DNA from: LD21 sp964638955
GTDB taxonomy: Bacteria; Bacteroidota; Bacteroidia; Bacteroidales; VadinHA17
DNA: 64,000 bases
Assembly: GCA_964638955.1 (NCBI GenBank)
Contig: CAZWZQ010000008.1
Coordinates: 19,134-83,133, forward strand
Direction: 5' to 3'
This document shows, piece by piece, positions 25,260 through 33,551 of the stretch. The notes beneath the pieces are model-generated. The model had not been told where the DNA came from. It ran no database searches and was given only the letters and a program-made list of their open reading frames with translations. The translations under genes were made by a program, and so were the position numbers. Position 1 is the stretch's first letter, and each line of letters opens with the position of its first letter.

Positions 25260-26165
25260 ATGAAAAACTTATTCCTGAATTTGTCAAAGCTGATTGTCTT
25301 AATCAGTATTATTATTCTTACTGTATCATGCAAAAAGAAAGAAAAACCGGAGAAATTCTCCTTTGCTTTTATTACAGACATTCATCTCCAGCCTGAAAAC
25401 AATGCCGTTGAAGGATTTCTTAAAGCTGTCGATACACTTAACGATCTGAAACCTGATTTCGTTATCACCGGCGGAGATTTGATAATGGACGCTCTGGCAC
25501 AGAGATATAGCAGGGCTGACTCGCTATACACTCTTTATATCGAGACTGTAAAAGCATTGAAAATGCCGGTTTATAATGCAATGGGGAACCATGAAATATA
25601 TGGTATCTACAGCCGGAGCGGAGCAGATCCTGAACATCCTGATTATGGCGAGAAAATGTTTGAGAACCGTATCGGAAAATCATATTATAGTTTTGAACAC
25701 AAGGGTTGGAAATTTATGATATTAAATTCCATAGAAGATACAGGAAGAGACAGTTATATCGGTCTGATCGACAATGACCAGATAGAATGGATAAAAGATG
25801 AACTTCAAAAAACTGATCCCTCAATACCCGTGGCAATTATCACACATATTCCTTTCATTACGGCAAACACCCAGAAATATCAGGGTACCACTTTACCCAA
25901 CGATTCATCACTGGTGATTAGCAACGGCAAGGAAGTACTTGATCTTTTCGAAGGACATAACCTTAAACTGGTTTTGCAGGGGCATCTGCATTTAGTTGAG
26001 GATATTTTTATTGACGACATCCACTTCATAACCGGGGGAGCAATATGTGCAGCATGGTGGAGAGGCCCCTATCGCGGTGATGAAGAGGGCTTTGTGCTGG
26101 TAAGGGTAAAAGGCAGTGAATTCGACTGGGAATTTGTGGATTATAAATGGGAGGTAAAGCAATAA
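25260..26165 (+). CDS. Metallophosphoesterase lipoprotein (calcineurin-like)
   Basis: The 301-residue protein has a lipoprotein signal with the Cys near residue 21 (LTVSC) and then the five calcineurin-like metal motifs: DIHLQP near 41, GGDLIMD, GNHEIYG, THIPF and GHLHL. It should be an outer or inner membrane-anchored phosphatase or phosphodiesterase facing the periplasm. The gene may be co-transcribed with the phosphatase gene 37 bases downstream. The substrate is unknown. Confidence 0.9.
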   Translation: MKNLFLNLSKLIVLISIIILTVSCKKKEKPEKFSFAFITDIHLQPENNAVEGFLKAVDTLNDLKPDFVITGGDLIMDALAQRYSRADSLYTLYIETVKALKMPVYNAMGNHEIYGIYSRSGADPEHPDYGEKMFENRIGKSYYSFEHKGWKFMILNSIEDTGRDSYIGLIDNDQIEWIKDELQKTDPSIPVAIITHIPFITANTQKYQGTTLPNDSSLVISNGKEVLDLFEGHNLKLVLQGHLHLVEDIFIDDIHFITGGAICAAWWRGPYRGDEEGFVLVRVKGSEFDWEFVDYKWEVKQ

Positions 26166-26202
26166 GATATAAGCCCGGAAGAGAATAGAATAAATAATAA
26201 GA

Positions 26203-26970
26203 ATGACCGGAGAAGCCATGCAAGTATATTTGAGATCTGTTCATAATTTCAGGGATATAGGCGGTGTTACAACTGTTGACGGTAAACATATTAAAGAAAA
26301 GATGCTATTCAGATCAGCAAGTCCCGATAACATAACCGGCAGGGATATCAGAAAGATGCATGAGCTGAATATCAAGACAATAGTTGATCTTCGGGCTCCT
26401 GGTGAAACCGGCAGAAAGAATAAAAAGTTCGAAGGTATTCAGACAGTATCACTTCCTCTTGATTTTGAACGGACCACAAGAGAGAGACTGATACCGCTGA
26501 TAAAACAAAAAAATGCTTATAACTTAATAGACGATTTAATAGGTTCTCTTTACCTTGAAATTCTTGATGGTTCTGTCAGCGTCTTCAGGGATATTGTTGA
26601 TCTGCTTCTGGAACCTTCCCGATGTCCAATGCTGATTCATTGTCATGCCGGCAAGGACAGAACAGGGATTATTTCTGCTTTGATACAGATGGCTCTGGGT
26701 GCTGATCAGCAATCAATAATTGAAGGCTATATGGCTTCCAATGAAGCCCTGCTTCCATCCTATAAAAGAAGGCTGATAATCAGTAAAATTCTTTACCTCG
26801 GATTCTTACCGGCAAATAATATCTTATACGCAATTACTGTAAGGAGTAACAATATTGAATCGGTCATAGAAAGGGTGATCACCTTCTATGGAGGTATTGA
26901 AGGGTATTTAAAATCTTCGGGTCCGGGCATGTCAGATTTTAAAGAGTTAAGAGAACGGTTTGTCATATAA
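26203..26970 (+). CDS. Tyrosine/serine phosphatase (Tyr_phosphatase_3 type)
   Basis: The 255-residue protein opens with the NFRDIGG motif (15-21) typical of this group and has the Cys-X5-Arg active-site loop HCHAGKDRTG, with C147 as nucleophile and R153. There is no signal peptide. Relatives act on phosphotyrosine, phosphoserine or phosphoinositides. It follows the metallophosphoesterase gene on the same strand. Confidence 0.92.
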   Translation: MTGEAMQVYLRSVHNFRDIGGVTTVDGKHIKEKMLFRSASPDNITGRDIRKMHELNIKTIVDLRAPGETGRKNKKFEGIQTVSLPLDFERTTRERLIPLIKQKNAYNLIDDLIGSLYLEILDGSVSVFRDIVDLLLEPSRCPMLIHCHAGKDRTGIISALIQMALGADQQSIIEGYMASNEALLPSYKRRLIISKILYLGFLPANNILYAITVRSNNIESVIERVITFYGGIEGYLKSSGPGMSDFKELRERFVI

Positions 26971-27043
26971 CCTTATTTGCCGGGTAAAAAACAACCGCAT
27001 ACCGGTTGCATCCTTTTGAGATCTTAGATTAAAAATTTATACA

Positions 27044-27445
27044 ATGAAAGCTTCGGATAAAAATGAAATGAATCAGTTCACCCGCAAAGGATTAGCAGGC
27101 AGCTTCAGGAATGCTTTCTCCGGGATAAAGGTCCTGGTCATATCAGAAAATAATGCAAGGATCCATTTTGTTATTCTGATTCTGGTGGTAATTGCGGGTA
27201 TTGTATTAAAGCTCTCACCGGCTCACTGGATTGCCATTGTTCTGGCTTCAGGACTGGTCATTGCAAGCGAATGCTTTAATACAGCCGTTGAATATTTAGC
27301 TGATGCCATAACGCCTGAGTATAATTCAGTCATAAAAAAAGCCAAGAACCTTGCTGCGGCAGGAGTGTTGATTTCAGCTGTTGTATCGGTAATAACAGGC
27401 CTGATAATATTCATTCCTGCAATTTTCAGATTTTTCGACGCGTAA
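27044..27445 (+). CDS. dgkA: Diacylglycerol kinase (DgkA family)
   Basis: The 133-residue membrane protein has a cytoplasmic N-terminal amphipathic part with SFRNAFSGIKVL, three hydrophobic helices, and the active-site region SECFNTAVEYLAD near 76-88, which matches the E-x-x-N-T-A-x-E pattern. The family phosphorylates diacylglycerol or undecaprenol at the inner membrane to recycle lipid. It stands between two phosphatase genes and a small membrane protein gene. Confidence 0.93.
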   Translation: MKASDKNEMNQFTRKGLAGSFRNAFSGIKVLVISENNARIHFVILILVVIAGIVLKLSPAHWIAIVLASGLVIASECFNTAVEYLADAITPEYNSVIKKAKNLAAAGVLISAVVSVITGLIIFIPAIFRFFDA

Positions 27446-27510
27446 GATTCCCGGAGATGTTTCCGAAACAACAGAATTCTTAACTTTGGATTGTATCAAT
27501 CCTGGAAAAT

Positions 27511-27954
27511 ATGCTGTTAAAGATGTCACTTCTCGCTCTCTTTGGAATAGCCATGGCTCATTTCGAAGGGGTGGTTGTCGTTTACCTCAGGAAAGCCTTG
27601 GGGATGCTTGATTCGGAATCAAATAAAGCATCTGTTGATAAGATACCAAAACGCTTTCTCTACATCGAGATGACCAGGGAAGCAGCAACAATTATTATGC
27701 TGGTGGTGATAGCATACCTGGCCGGAACAACATGGGTAGAGCGAGGAGTATTCTTCCTGTGGACATTCGCATTCTGGGATCTTTTTTATTATTTATCACT
27801 CTATATTGTTATCAAATGGCCACCATCGCTCAACGCAATTGATGTACTTTTCCTGATACCGGTTCCCTGGATAGCTCCTGTCTGGTTCCCGATAGGAGTA
27901 TCATCACTGACAATAATTGTGATTTTCCTTTTATTTCTGTTTGGTGTTATATAG
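27511..27954 (+). CDS. Small integral membrane protein of unknown function
   Basis: The 147-residue protein has about four hydrophobic segments (roughly 5-20, 55-72, 78-98 and 118-145), a conserved-looking MAHFEGVVVVYLRKALG N-terminal stretch and IPVPWIAPVWFPIGVSS near the C-terminus. Glu in the first helix and the proline pattern hint at a family, but I cannot name it. It follows dgkA by 65 bases on the same strand. Confidence 0.7.
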   Translation: MLLKMSLLALFGIAMAHFEGVVVVYLRKALGMLDSESNKASVDKIPKRFLYIEMTREAATIIMLVVIAYLAGTTWVERGVFFLWTFAFWDLFYYLSLYIVIKWPPSLNAIDVLFLIPVPWIAPVWFPIGVSSLTIIVIFLLFLFGVI

Positions 27955-28058
27955 TAAGTCTATAAGAATGGTTCTGCAACCTTTCGTATGATTTTTTGTG
28001 TCTTATTCTTTAATAATCCTTTTTTATTAAGACAATAATAACACATAACAGGTTTGAT

Positions 28059-28505
28059 ATGAAAACACTAAGATTCCTTTTAATTTTATTAATAGTTGTA
28101 GCAATTTCCGGATGTGAAAAAGAAAATAAAGAAAACAATAATAACATCAGTTTTGAAAATATGATCATTGATCATAACTGTACCGATCTTGTCGCTATAC
28201 CTGCTGCCTGGATCGACTCTGCAAAGCTGAAACTTCATATTGCTTATGGCCATACCTCGCACGGCAGTCAGCTTACAACAGGAATGACCGGCCTTATTGA
28301 TTTTAAGGGAATTGAATATGCGTGGAATAACGGAGGTACAAACGGTGCTCTTGACCTTCATGATTATGCAATGTCGGGTGATCTGGGAAATCCCGACAGG
28401 ACATCATGGGCCGACAGGACAAGAACCTATCTTGATGCAAATCAGAAAGCATATGCAGCCTGGTGGTTATGGGCAGGGTTGGCTGGATGGGGTGGTAATA
28501 AATAA
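28059..28505 (+). pseudogene. Lipoprotein, C-terminally truncated (HTSHGSQ family)
   Basis: The 148-residue product has a lipoprotein signal (ISGC near residue 19), then AYGHTSHGSQLTTGM, LDLHDYAMSGDLGNPDRTSWADRTRTYLD. From memory, longer secreted proteins with this H-T-S-H-G and GDLG pattern continue with a 'WSWCG' block and an 'YMTGHLDG' block. Here the reading ends after AYAAWWLWAGLAGWGGNK with none of that, and neither other frame restores it. I infer a 3' truncation; a genuinely short paralogue is possible. Confidence 0.55.
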
Positions 28506-28518
28506 ATTCTGTTATTTT

Positions 28519-28553
28519 TGGGATAAATAATTGATCAATTATTATTTGTCCCA
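28519..28553. repeat. 35-base imperfect dyad abutting the DUF5916 start codon
   Basis: A central perfect 18-base palindrome (28526-28543, core TTGATCAA) is extended by TGGGA...TCCCA arms (28519-28523 and 28549-28553). The right arm ends immediately before the ATG at 28554, so the ribosome-binding region lies within the hairpin. It could control translation or bind a regulator; it has no T-run. Confidence 0.55.
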
Positions 28554-31217
28554 ATGATAAAATTAAATAAGAAAAATAAGTTATCAGCGATCTTTCTGAT
28601 CCCGGCAATTACAGGTTTTTTTTCAGCGGCAGCGCAAGATAATCATAACCAGGATACAGTACTAGTACAATACTCTTCACTGAAACAGCCTGTTTATACT
28701 ACTTCCCGGCTCGTTACTGACAGGCCTGTGATTGACGGTAAACTTGATGATGAATGCTGGAAATATGGAACATGGGCAGGCGATTATCATCAGTGGATAC
28801 CTGATGAGGGGGCTAAACCCACATGGCCGACAAAATTTAATATCCAGTACGATGATAAGAACCTTTATGTTGCTTTCAGGGGATTTGATGGAGAACCTGA
28901 TAAAATTAATCGTATGTCTGGTGTTCGGGATGCGCAGGTAGGAGATATGATGGGAGTAACTTTTGACAGTTACCGTGATTACAGGACAGGTTTTGAATTT
29001 ACACTAACAGCCTGGGGCCAGAAATCGGATCTTGTTTTGTTCAATCCCATGGACTGGGATTTCAACTGGAATCCTGTATGGAAAGGTAAAACAGGCCTTG
29101 AAGATTCTGCGTGGGTGGCTGAAATGGAAATACCTTTAAGCCAGTTGCGCTACAGTAACGAAGACGAACAGGTATGGGGTATGCATACCTGGCGATGGAT
29201 CTCCAGACTGCAGGAGGAAAGTAACTGGGAAATACAGTCAAAGACAGGGCCGGGAATGCTATATAATTTCGGGGAATTAAGAGGTATAAGTGGACTAAAA
29301 AAATCAAGGAGGCTTGAAATAATGCCCTTCATTCTCGGTGACCTTAAAACCATGAAGGAGGAGCCGGGTAATCCATTCACTGAAAATGGCAGGATATGGG
29401 GCGGTAATATGGGACTTGATGCAAAGATCGGAGTATCGAGCAACTTCACCATTGATCTGACAGTAAATCCGGATTTCGGACAGGTGGAATCAGATCCTTC
29501 GGTGATGAATCTTACAGCATTTGAAACTTTTTATGAAGAGAAACGTCCCTTTTTCCTTGAAGGATTGACGATATTCGATTACAATTTTGAAGACAAGGAT
29601 CTTTTCTACTCACGCCGCATAGGCCACTCACCATCCAGAACAGTAAGGCCCAATGATACTCTTTTTATAAATTCACCTGACCAGACTACTATACTGAGTG
29701 CTGTAAAATTCAGCGGGACAACCTCTAAAAGCCTGTCTGTGGGACTTATACAAAGTCTTACTGCAAGTGAATATGCAAAAATCACCGATCAGTATGGGAA
29801 TGAACAAACAACCATGGTTGAACCTATGACAAATTATGTTGTGGCACGAGTCCAGAAGGGCTATAAGGCAGGTAATACAGTAATAGGAGGGATGCTGACC
29901 TCGACAAGCCGCTTCATTGAAGACGCAAACCTTGAATTTCTACCCGACAAAGCCTACACTGGGGGCCTTGATATAAGACACCACTGGAATGATAAGGAAT
30001 TTTACCTGGATGCGAAATTACTTGGCAGTTATGTTGATGGCAGCAAAGAAGCTATTACCATTTTGCAGGAATCATCAGCCCGCTATTATCAAAGGCCGGG
30101 CGCCGACTACCTTGATTATGATACCACAAAAACCAGCTTAACGGGATATGGCGGTAAATTCACAATCGGTAAAGGTTCAAAGGGACTATGGAAATATTCG
30201 GCAGGAGTCTCATGGCTATCTCCTGGCCTTGAACTCAACGATCTTGGATATATGAATTCTGCTGACAGAATAGACCAGAAAAATGCAGTTACATATTTTG
30301 TAAATAAACCGGTTTCAATTTTTCATTCATATGAAATTAATCTGGAACAGACTAATTCATGGAACTTCAATGGAACATGGCTTGGCTCATGGGGTAAATT
30401 CTCTTTTACATCAATATTCAGGAATAACTGGAAATTTGGTGCAAATCTTAGCTTTTATCCTTCAGCGACAGAACCGGGAAGACTTCGTGGAGGCCCGGAT
30501 TTTTTGATGCCAAATGCAATAATAACTTCTGGCAAGGCAATGACCGATCCCTCAAAGAAGATAGTCGCATTGATGAATTACCAGTATAATAAATTCGGGA
30601 ACCACTCAGGAACAAAATTTTCACTTGCTCCGGGTATATCATTGCGCCCACTCAGTTCATTGAAGGTCAGTGTCAATGCAAATTATTCTGAGAATCGCGA
30701 TGATATACAATATATTGCTGAGTGCAATTATCTTGACGAAAAAAGATATATCCTTGGTACCATTGACCAGACAACCCTTGGACTTACCTTCAGGGCAGAC
30801 CTGAACCTGACTCCTGAATTCTCTATTCAATATTATGGAAGTCCGTTCATTTCAAGGGGAACTTATTCCCGGTTTAAACGTGTCACAGATCCTGAGGCTG
30901 ATGATTATGAGAGCAGGTTCATTATTTTCAATAGTCCTGTAATAAACGATGGCACTTATAGTCTGGATGAGACCGGTGATATGATACCCGATTATTTCAT
31001 AGGCAATCCTGATTTCAATTTCCACCAGTTCCGTTCCAACCTTGTTGCCAGATGGGAATACAGGTTAGGATCATTTATTTACCTGGTCTGGTCAAGTGAA
31101 CGTACAGGCCAAAGCAGTCTTTCAAAAGCCTCAATTGGCGATTCATACGGTCAGTTAAGAGATGTGTTCCCTAATAATATTTTCCTGATTAAACTGAATT
31201 ACTGGTTCTCCTTATAA
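28554..31217 (+). CDS. DUF5916-type outer membrane protein with CBM9-like domain
   Basis: The 887-residue protein has a signal region (hydrophobic residues 12-27, ending at AAAQ), an N-terminal carbohydrate-binding-family-9-like beta-sandwich (about 55-210: RPVIDGKLDDECW, YDDKNLYVAFRGFD, FEFTLTAWGQKSD, EMEIPLSQLRY) and a long beta-rich C-terminal part typical of DUF5916. That part contains FEEKRPFFLEG-like sequence (TFYEEKRPFFLEGL) and ends in an aromatic residue pattern (IKLNYWFSL) that fits outer membrane beta-barrels. Its role is unknown, perhaps a surface substrate-binding barrel. Confidence 0.85.
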   Translation: MIKLNKKNKLSAIFLIPAITGFFSAAAQDNHNQDTVLVQYSSLKQPVYTTSRLVTDRPVIDGKLDDECWKYGTWAGDYHQWIPDEGAKPTWPTKFNIQYDDKNLYVAFRGFDGEPDKINRMSGVRDAQVGDMMGVTFDSYRDYRTGFEFTLTAWGQKSDLVLFNPMDWDFNWNPVWKGKTGLEDSAWVAEMEIPLSQLRYSNEDEQVWGMHTWRWISRLQEESNWEIQSKTGPGMLYNFGELRGISGLKKSRRLEIMPFILGDLKTMKEEPGNPFTENGRIWGGNMGLDAKIGVSSNFTIDLTVNPDFGQVESDPSVMNLTAFETFYEEKRPFFLEGLTIFDYNFEDKDLFYSRRIGHSPSRTVRPNDTLFINSPDQTTILSAVKFSGTTSKSLSVGLIQSLTASEYAKITDQYGNEQTTMVEPMTNYVVARVQKGYKAGNTVIGGMLTSTSRFIEDANLEFLPDKAYTGGLDIRHHWNDKEFYLDAKLLGSYVDGSKEAITILQESSARYYQRPGADYLDYDTTKTSLTGYGGKFTIGKGSKGLWKYSAGVSWLSPGLELNDLGYMNSADRIDQKNAVTYFVNKPVSIFHSYEINLEQTNSWNFNGTWLGSWGKFSFTSIFRNNWKFGANLSFYPSATEPGRLRGGPDFLMPNAIITSGKAMTDPSKKIVALMNYQYNKFGNHSGTKFSLAPGISLRPLSSLKVSVNANYSENRDDIQYIAECNYLDEKRYILGTIDQTTLGLTFRADLNLTPEFSIQYYGSPFISRGTYSRFKRVTDPEADDYESRFIIFNSPVINDGTYSLDETGDMIPDYFIGNPDFNFHQFRSNLVARWEYRLGSFIYLVWSSERTGQSSLSKASIGDSYGQLRDVFPNNIFLIKLNYWFSL

Positions 31218-31218
31218 G

Positions 31219-31407
31219 GTGGTTTATATTGAAATGAGTATTGATTCTGCCAGGGACATAGGATACACCCAACTATATCTTGAATCACTGCCTGAGCTTG
31301 GGAAGGCAATCAGCCTTTATGAGAAGCAGGGATTCAGATTTATTGACCATAAGATGGGCGATGATGGACACTTCGGCTGTACAATATGGATGCTGAAAGA
31401 TCTATAG
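31219..31407 (+). pseudogene. GNAT acetyltransferase, C-terminal remnant
   Basis: The 62 residues match only the last third of a GNAT N-acetyltransferase: ARDIGYTQLYLESLPELGKAISLYEKQGFRF followed by GHFGCTIWMLKDL. The acetyl-CoA-binding Q/R-x-x-G-x-G/A loop and everything before it are missing. The fragment begins one base after the stop of the DUF5916 gene with no room for its own N-terminal part or promoter, so a deletion has probably joined the two. Confidence 0.75.
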
Positions 31408-31410
31408 CCT

Positions 31411-32121
31411 TCAATCAAGCTTTACTAATTTTCCTTCACCTTTTTTCTCAACAATTTCTATTACGGGATTTCCGTGATAATAGATATTTCCCGGTCCTCT
31501 TATAAAGGCCCTTATATGATCAGAAGCATTTACATTAACCGGTCCGGGGGACTCAGTATAGATGTCTGCATACTTACAGAAAAGAGAGTCGGCAAACATG
31601 CCGGAACCGTACCTGTTCCAGAACAGGCAGTATTCGGCCCTGCCTGCAAAATGAAAGAAACCTAATGTATTGGCTGAATTTGAGACTATCAGCTGATCGC
31701 AATCAATAACCAGCCTTGCTTCAGTGATCTCACCTATCCCATCATATTTGAACCGGTCAGCTTTTAATGTATCTGTGTTGGAAATATTTACCGGATCGCT
31801 CGTTTCCAGGTAACTCAGATTGCTGAAATGGAGTACGAGACTGTTCTTATCATGATTGAATGAGAAATTTTTATGGTTATCGATAATCAGAGTGTCATTT
31901 TTTACAACAGCATCTATAGAACCAATGTCGTTGTTTCCTTTGATGACAAGGCGATTTGTTGAATCCTGGACAAGAATGATATTATATATCCCAAAGATCT
32001 TTACAGAAGTGAAATCCTCAAGGATGATCTCGCGTGTCTTTATATCATCATCAAAAAGAATTTTTTGGCATGAAGAAATAGAAAGTGAGAACAGGATAAT
32101 ATATTTAATTGCGCTTTTCAT
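31411..32121 (-). CDS. GIN-domain (DUF2807-like) lipoprotein
   Basis: From the ATG at 32121 the 236-residue protein has a lipoprotein signal (MKSAIKYIILFSLSISSCQK) and then a repetitive beta-helical stretch with VKIFGIYNIILVQDSTNRLVIKGN, typical of the 'head GIN domain, auto-transporter adhesin' family of Bacteroidota. Alternative starts at 32130 and earlier exist; the earlier ones overlap the PagL-like gene. It is likely exposed at the cell surface or periplasm; function unknown. It lies 23 bases after the PagL-like gene and may share its transcript. Confidence 0.82.
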   Translation of the reverse strand: MKSAIKYIILFSLSISSCQKILFDDDIKTREIILEDFTSVKIFGIYNIILVQDSTNRLVIKGNNDIGSIDAVVKNDTLIIDNHKNFSFNHDKNSLVLHFSNLSYLETSDPVNISNTDTLKADRFKYDGIGEITEARLVIDCDQLIVSNSANTLGFFHFAGRAEYCLFWNRYGSGMFADSLFCKYADIYTESPGPVNVNASDHIRAFIRGPGNIYYHGNPVIEIVEKKGEGKLVKLD

Positions 32122-32144
32122 AACTCTCATTATACTTTTTTTTA

Positions 32145-33248
32145 TTACCAGTAATATCCCATTCCTATCTCCATACAATCAGCCTTTCCAAAGTGCGATC
32201 TTAAAGTTAATCCTGCGGACAGGTGTTCTGAAAGCATGTATTGTACAGATAATCTGGTATATAATTTTGTGAGAACTGTGTATTTGGAATAAAAATAATG
32301 CCCAGCGTGAATACCCATGATCACCTGCTTATATCTGGCTGCATAAGAAACATGCAACCCTGCCCTGATAAGGTTCCTGAACTCATCTTCCTGATTGCCT
32401 TCTTCGACAGCAAGAGCTTCATTGATGGAACCATCATAGAACAGATCGGCTCCCAGACCGATCCTTCTCCTGTGATTTAATATCCTTTCAAGATTATATG
32501 AAAATGAAGAGGTGAAATATTTATAGTCCAGCAGATTATCATAGACTTTTACACCTGCCGAATAAAAAAGAGACTGCTCATAAAGTTTCACTGTCTCAGG
32601 AATTTCCGGTTCCTGTATAATAGCAGGGTAATTTCCAATAAGATAATTGAAGCCAATTGAGAGAGTTCCGGAATTGAGACCATAATTGGGTGATTTAATT
32701 TTCCCGTTCGAGAAATGAGTTCCGCCCGCTTCAATAACAAATTCACTGCGGGGATTATACTTAATTTTAGCGTCGACACCAAATCGGAAAAATATATTGG
32801 CATGGGAGCTGACAGCGCGGTTAATATGATTTTCGGATATATCGAATCTCTTTGTGAGATAAGCTCCACCTATCGAGATCTGATAATTCAATGAGAATTT
32901 ATCAGAACGTTTAGTTATTGGTATATTGATATATCCGTATAATGCATGAGCTTTACCGAAAACATCATTATTGCCTAGTGTCCAGAATGAATATCCTGCC
33001 CCGGGCCGCGGATAATTATATAGCTTCTCCCAGAAATCTTTTCCATAAGCAGGAAAATTCACTGTAACATCGAATGCATATACATCATCTTCAATAAGAT
33101 ATGAAAGTGCTTCATAAAGGGGAAAAACCATTCCGGTGTGCACTTTTGTCTCGATAATGACCGGATTAACTGGTGATTGAGCCCTGCCTGTAAAACATAT
33201 AAAAAACAGTGTAGTAATAATAAGAATGTTTTTCACGGTGTGAGGCAT
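32145..33248 (-). CDS. Acyloxyacyl hydrolase / lipid A 3-O-deacylase (PagL-like), outer membrane
   Basis: The 367-residue protein has a signal peptide (2-23, ending GRAQ) and alternating beta-strands of a small barrel. The His-Ser pair in EAGGTHFSNGKI (H178, S180) agrees with the PagL catalytic His-Ser. PagL removes the 3-O acyl chain of lipid A. Bacteroidota homologues are longer than the Pseudomonas enzyme (about 150 residues), as here, with an added C-terminal barrel. A role in remodelling lipid A is inferred. Confidence 0.85.
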   Translation of the reverse strand: MPHTVKNILIITTLFFICFTGRAQSPVNPVIIETKVHTGMVFPLYEALSYLIEDDVYAFDVTVNFPAYGKDFWEKLYNYPRPGAGYSFWTLGNNDVFGKAHALYGYINIPITKRSDKFSLNYQISIGGAYLTKRFDISENHINRAVSSHANIFFRFGVDAKIKYNPRSEFVIEAGGTHFSNGKIKSPNYGLNSGTLSIGFNYLIGNYPAIIQEPEIPETVKLYEQSLFYSAGVKVYDNLLDYKYFTSSFSYNLERILNHRRRIGLGADLFYDGSINEALAVEEGNQEDEFRNLIRAGLHVSYAARYKQVIMGIHAGHYFYSKYTVLTKLYTRLSVQYMLSEHLSAGLTLRSHFGKADCMEIGMGYYW

Positions 33249-33301
33249 GTGAAAAACAAAGATAAGGTTTTATAGTTGAGAAGGGACCCGCTGTAAATTC
33301 G

Positions 33302-33385
33302 TACCCGGAGTGGGACTTGAACCCACACAGCATTGCTGCTACTGGTGTTTGAGACCAGCGCGTCTACCAATTCCGCCATCCGGGC
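33302..33385 (-). tRNA. tRNA-Leu(CAA)
   Basis: The minus strand folds as a tRNA with acceptor GCCCGGA pairing with TCCGGGT, a D-arm with GGTAGAC, an anticodon stem CTGGT/ACCAG around loop CTCAAAC (anticodon CAA), a long variable arm typical of tRNA-Leu and T-loop GGTTCAAGTCC. The CCA end is not encoded. The 11 bases at its 5' end (33375-33385) are repeated at 33406-33416. Confidence 0.95.
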
Positions 33386-33525
33386 AAAAAAAAGAACTCG
33401 GCCCTGCCATCCGGGCTTAAGAGATCGTGCAATTATGCGATCGTGCTATCATATATGGTTGAAATGGCTTCGCAAATTTATAATAAATAATCCTTAAACG
33501 AAACTATATGGAAAATTACGTATTA

Positions 33526-33551
33526 GCCCCCCTTTAGAGGGGTGGGGGGCT
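33526..33551. repeat. AGCCCCCC...GGGGGGCT palindromic repeat overlapping the dxs stop
   Basis: An 8-base-pair perfect stem (AGCCCCCC and GGGGGGCT) with an inner GAGGGG segment lies across the last codons and stop of dxs. Related sequences lie at 50021-50040 and 53952-53973. On the minus strand the stem would follow the dxs stop, so it could act in 3' end formation. Confidence 0.65.

Noticed and set aside
33302..33416. Phage or island attachment site at tRNA-Leu
   Set aside because: No integrase gene or island genes lie nearby, and the copied part is the tRNA 5' end; kept only as a low-interest finding.
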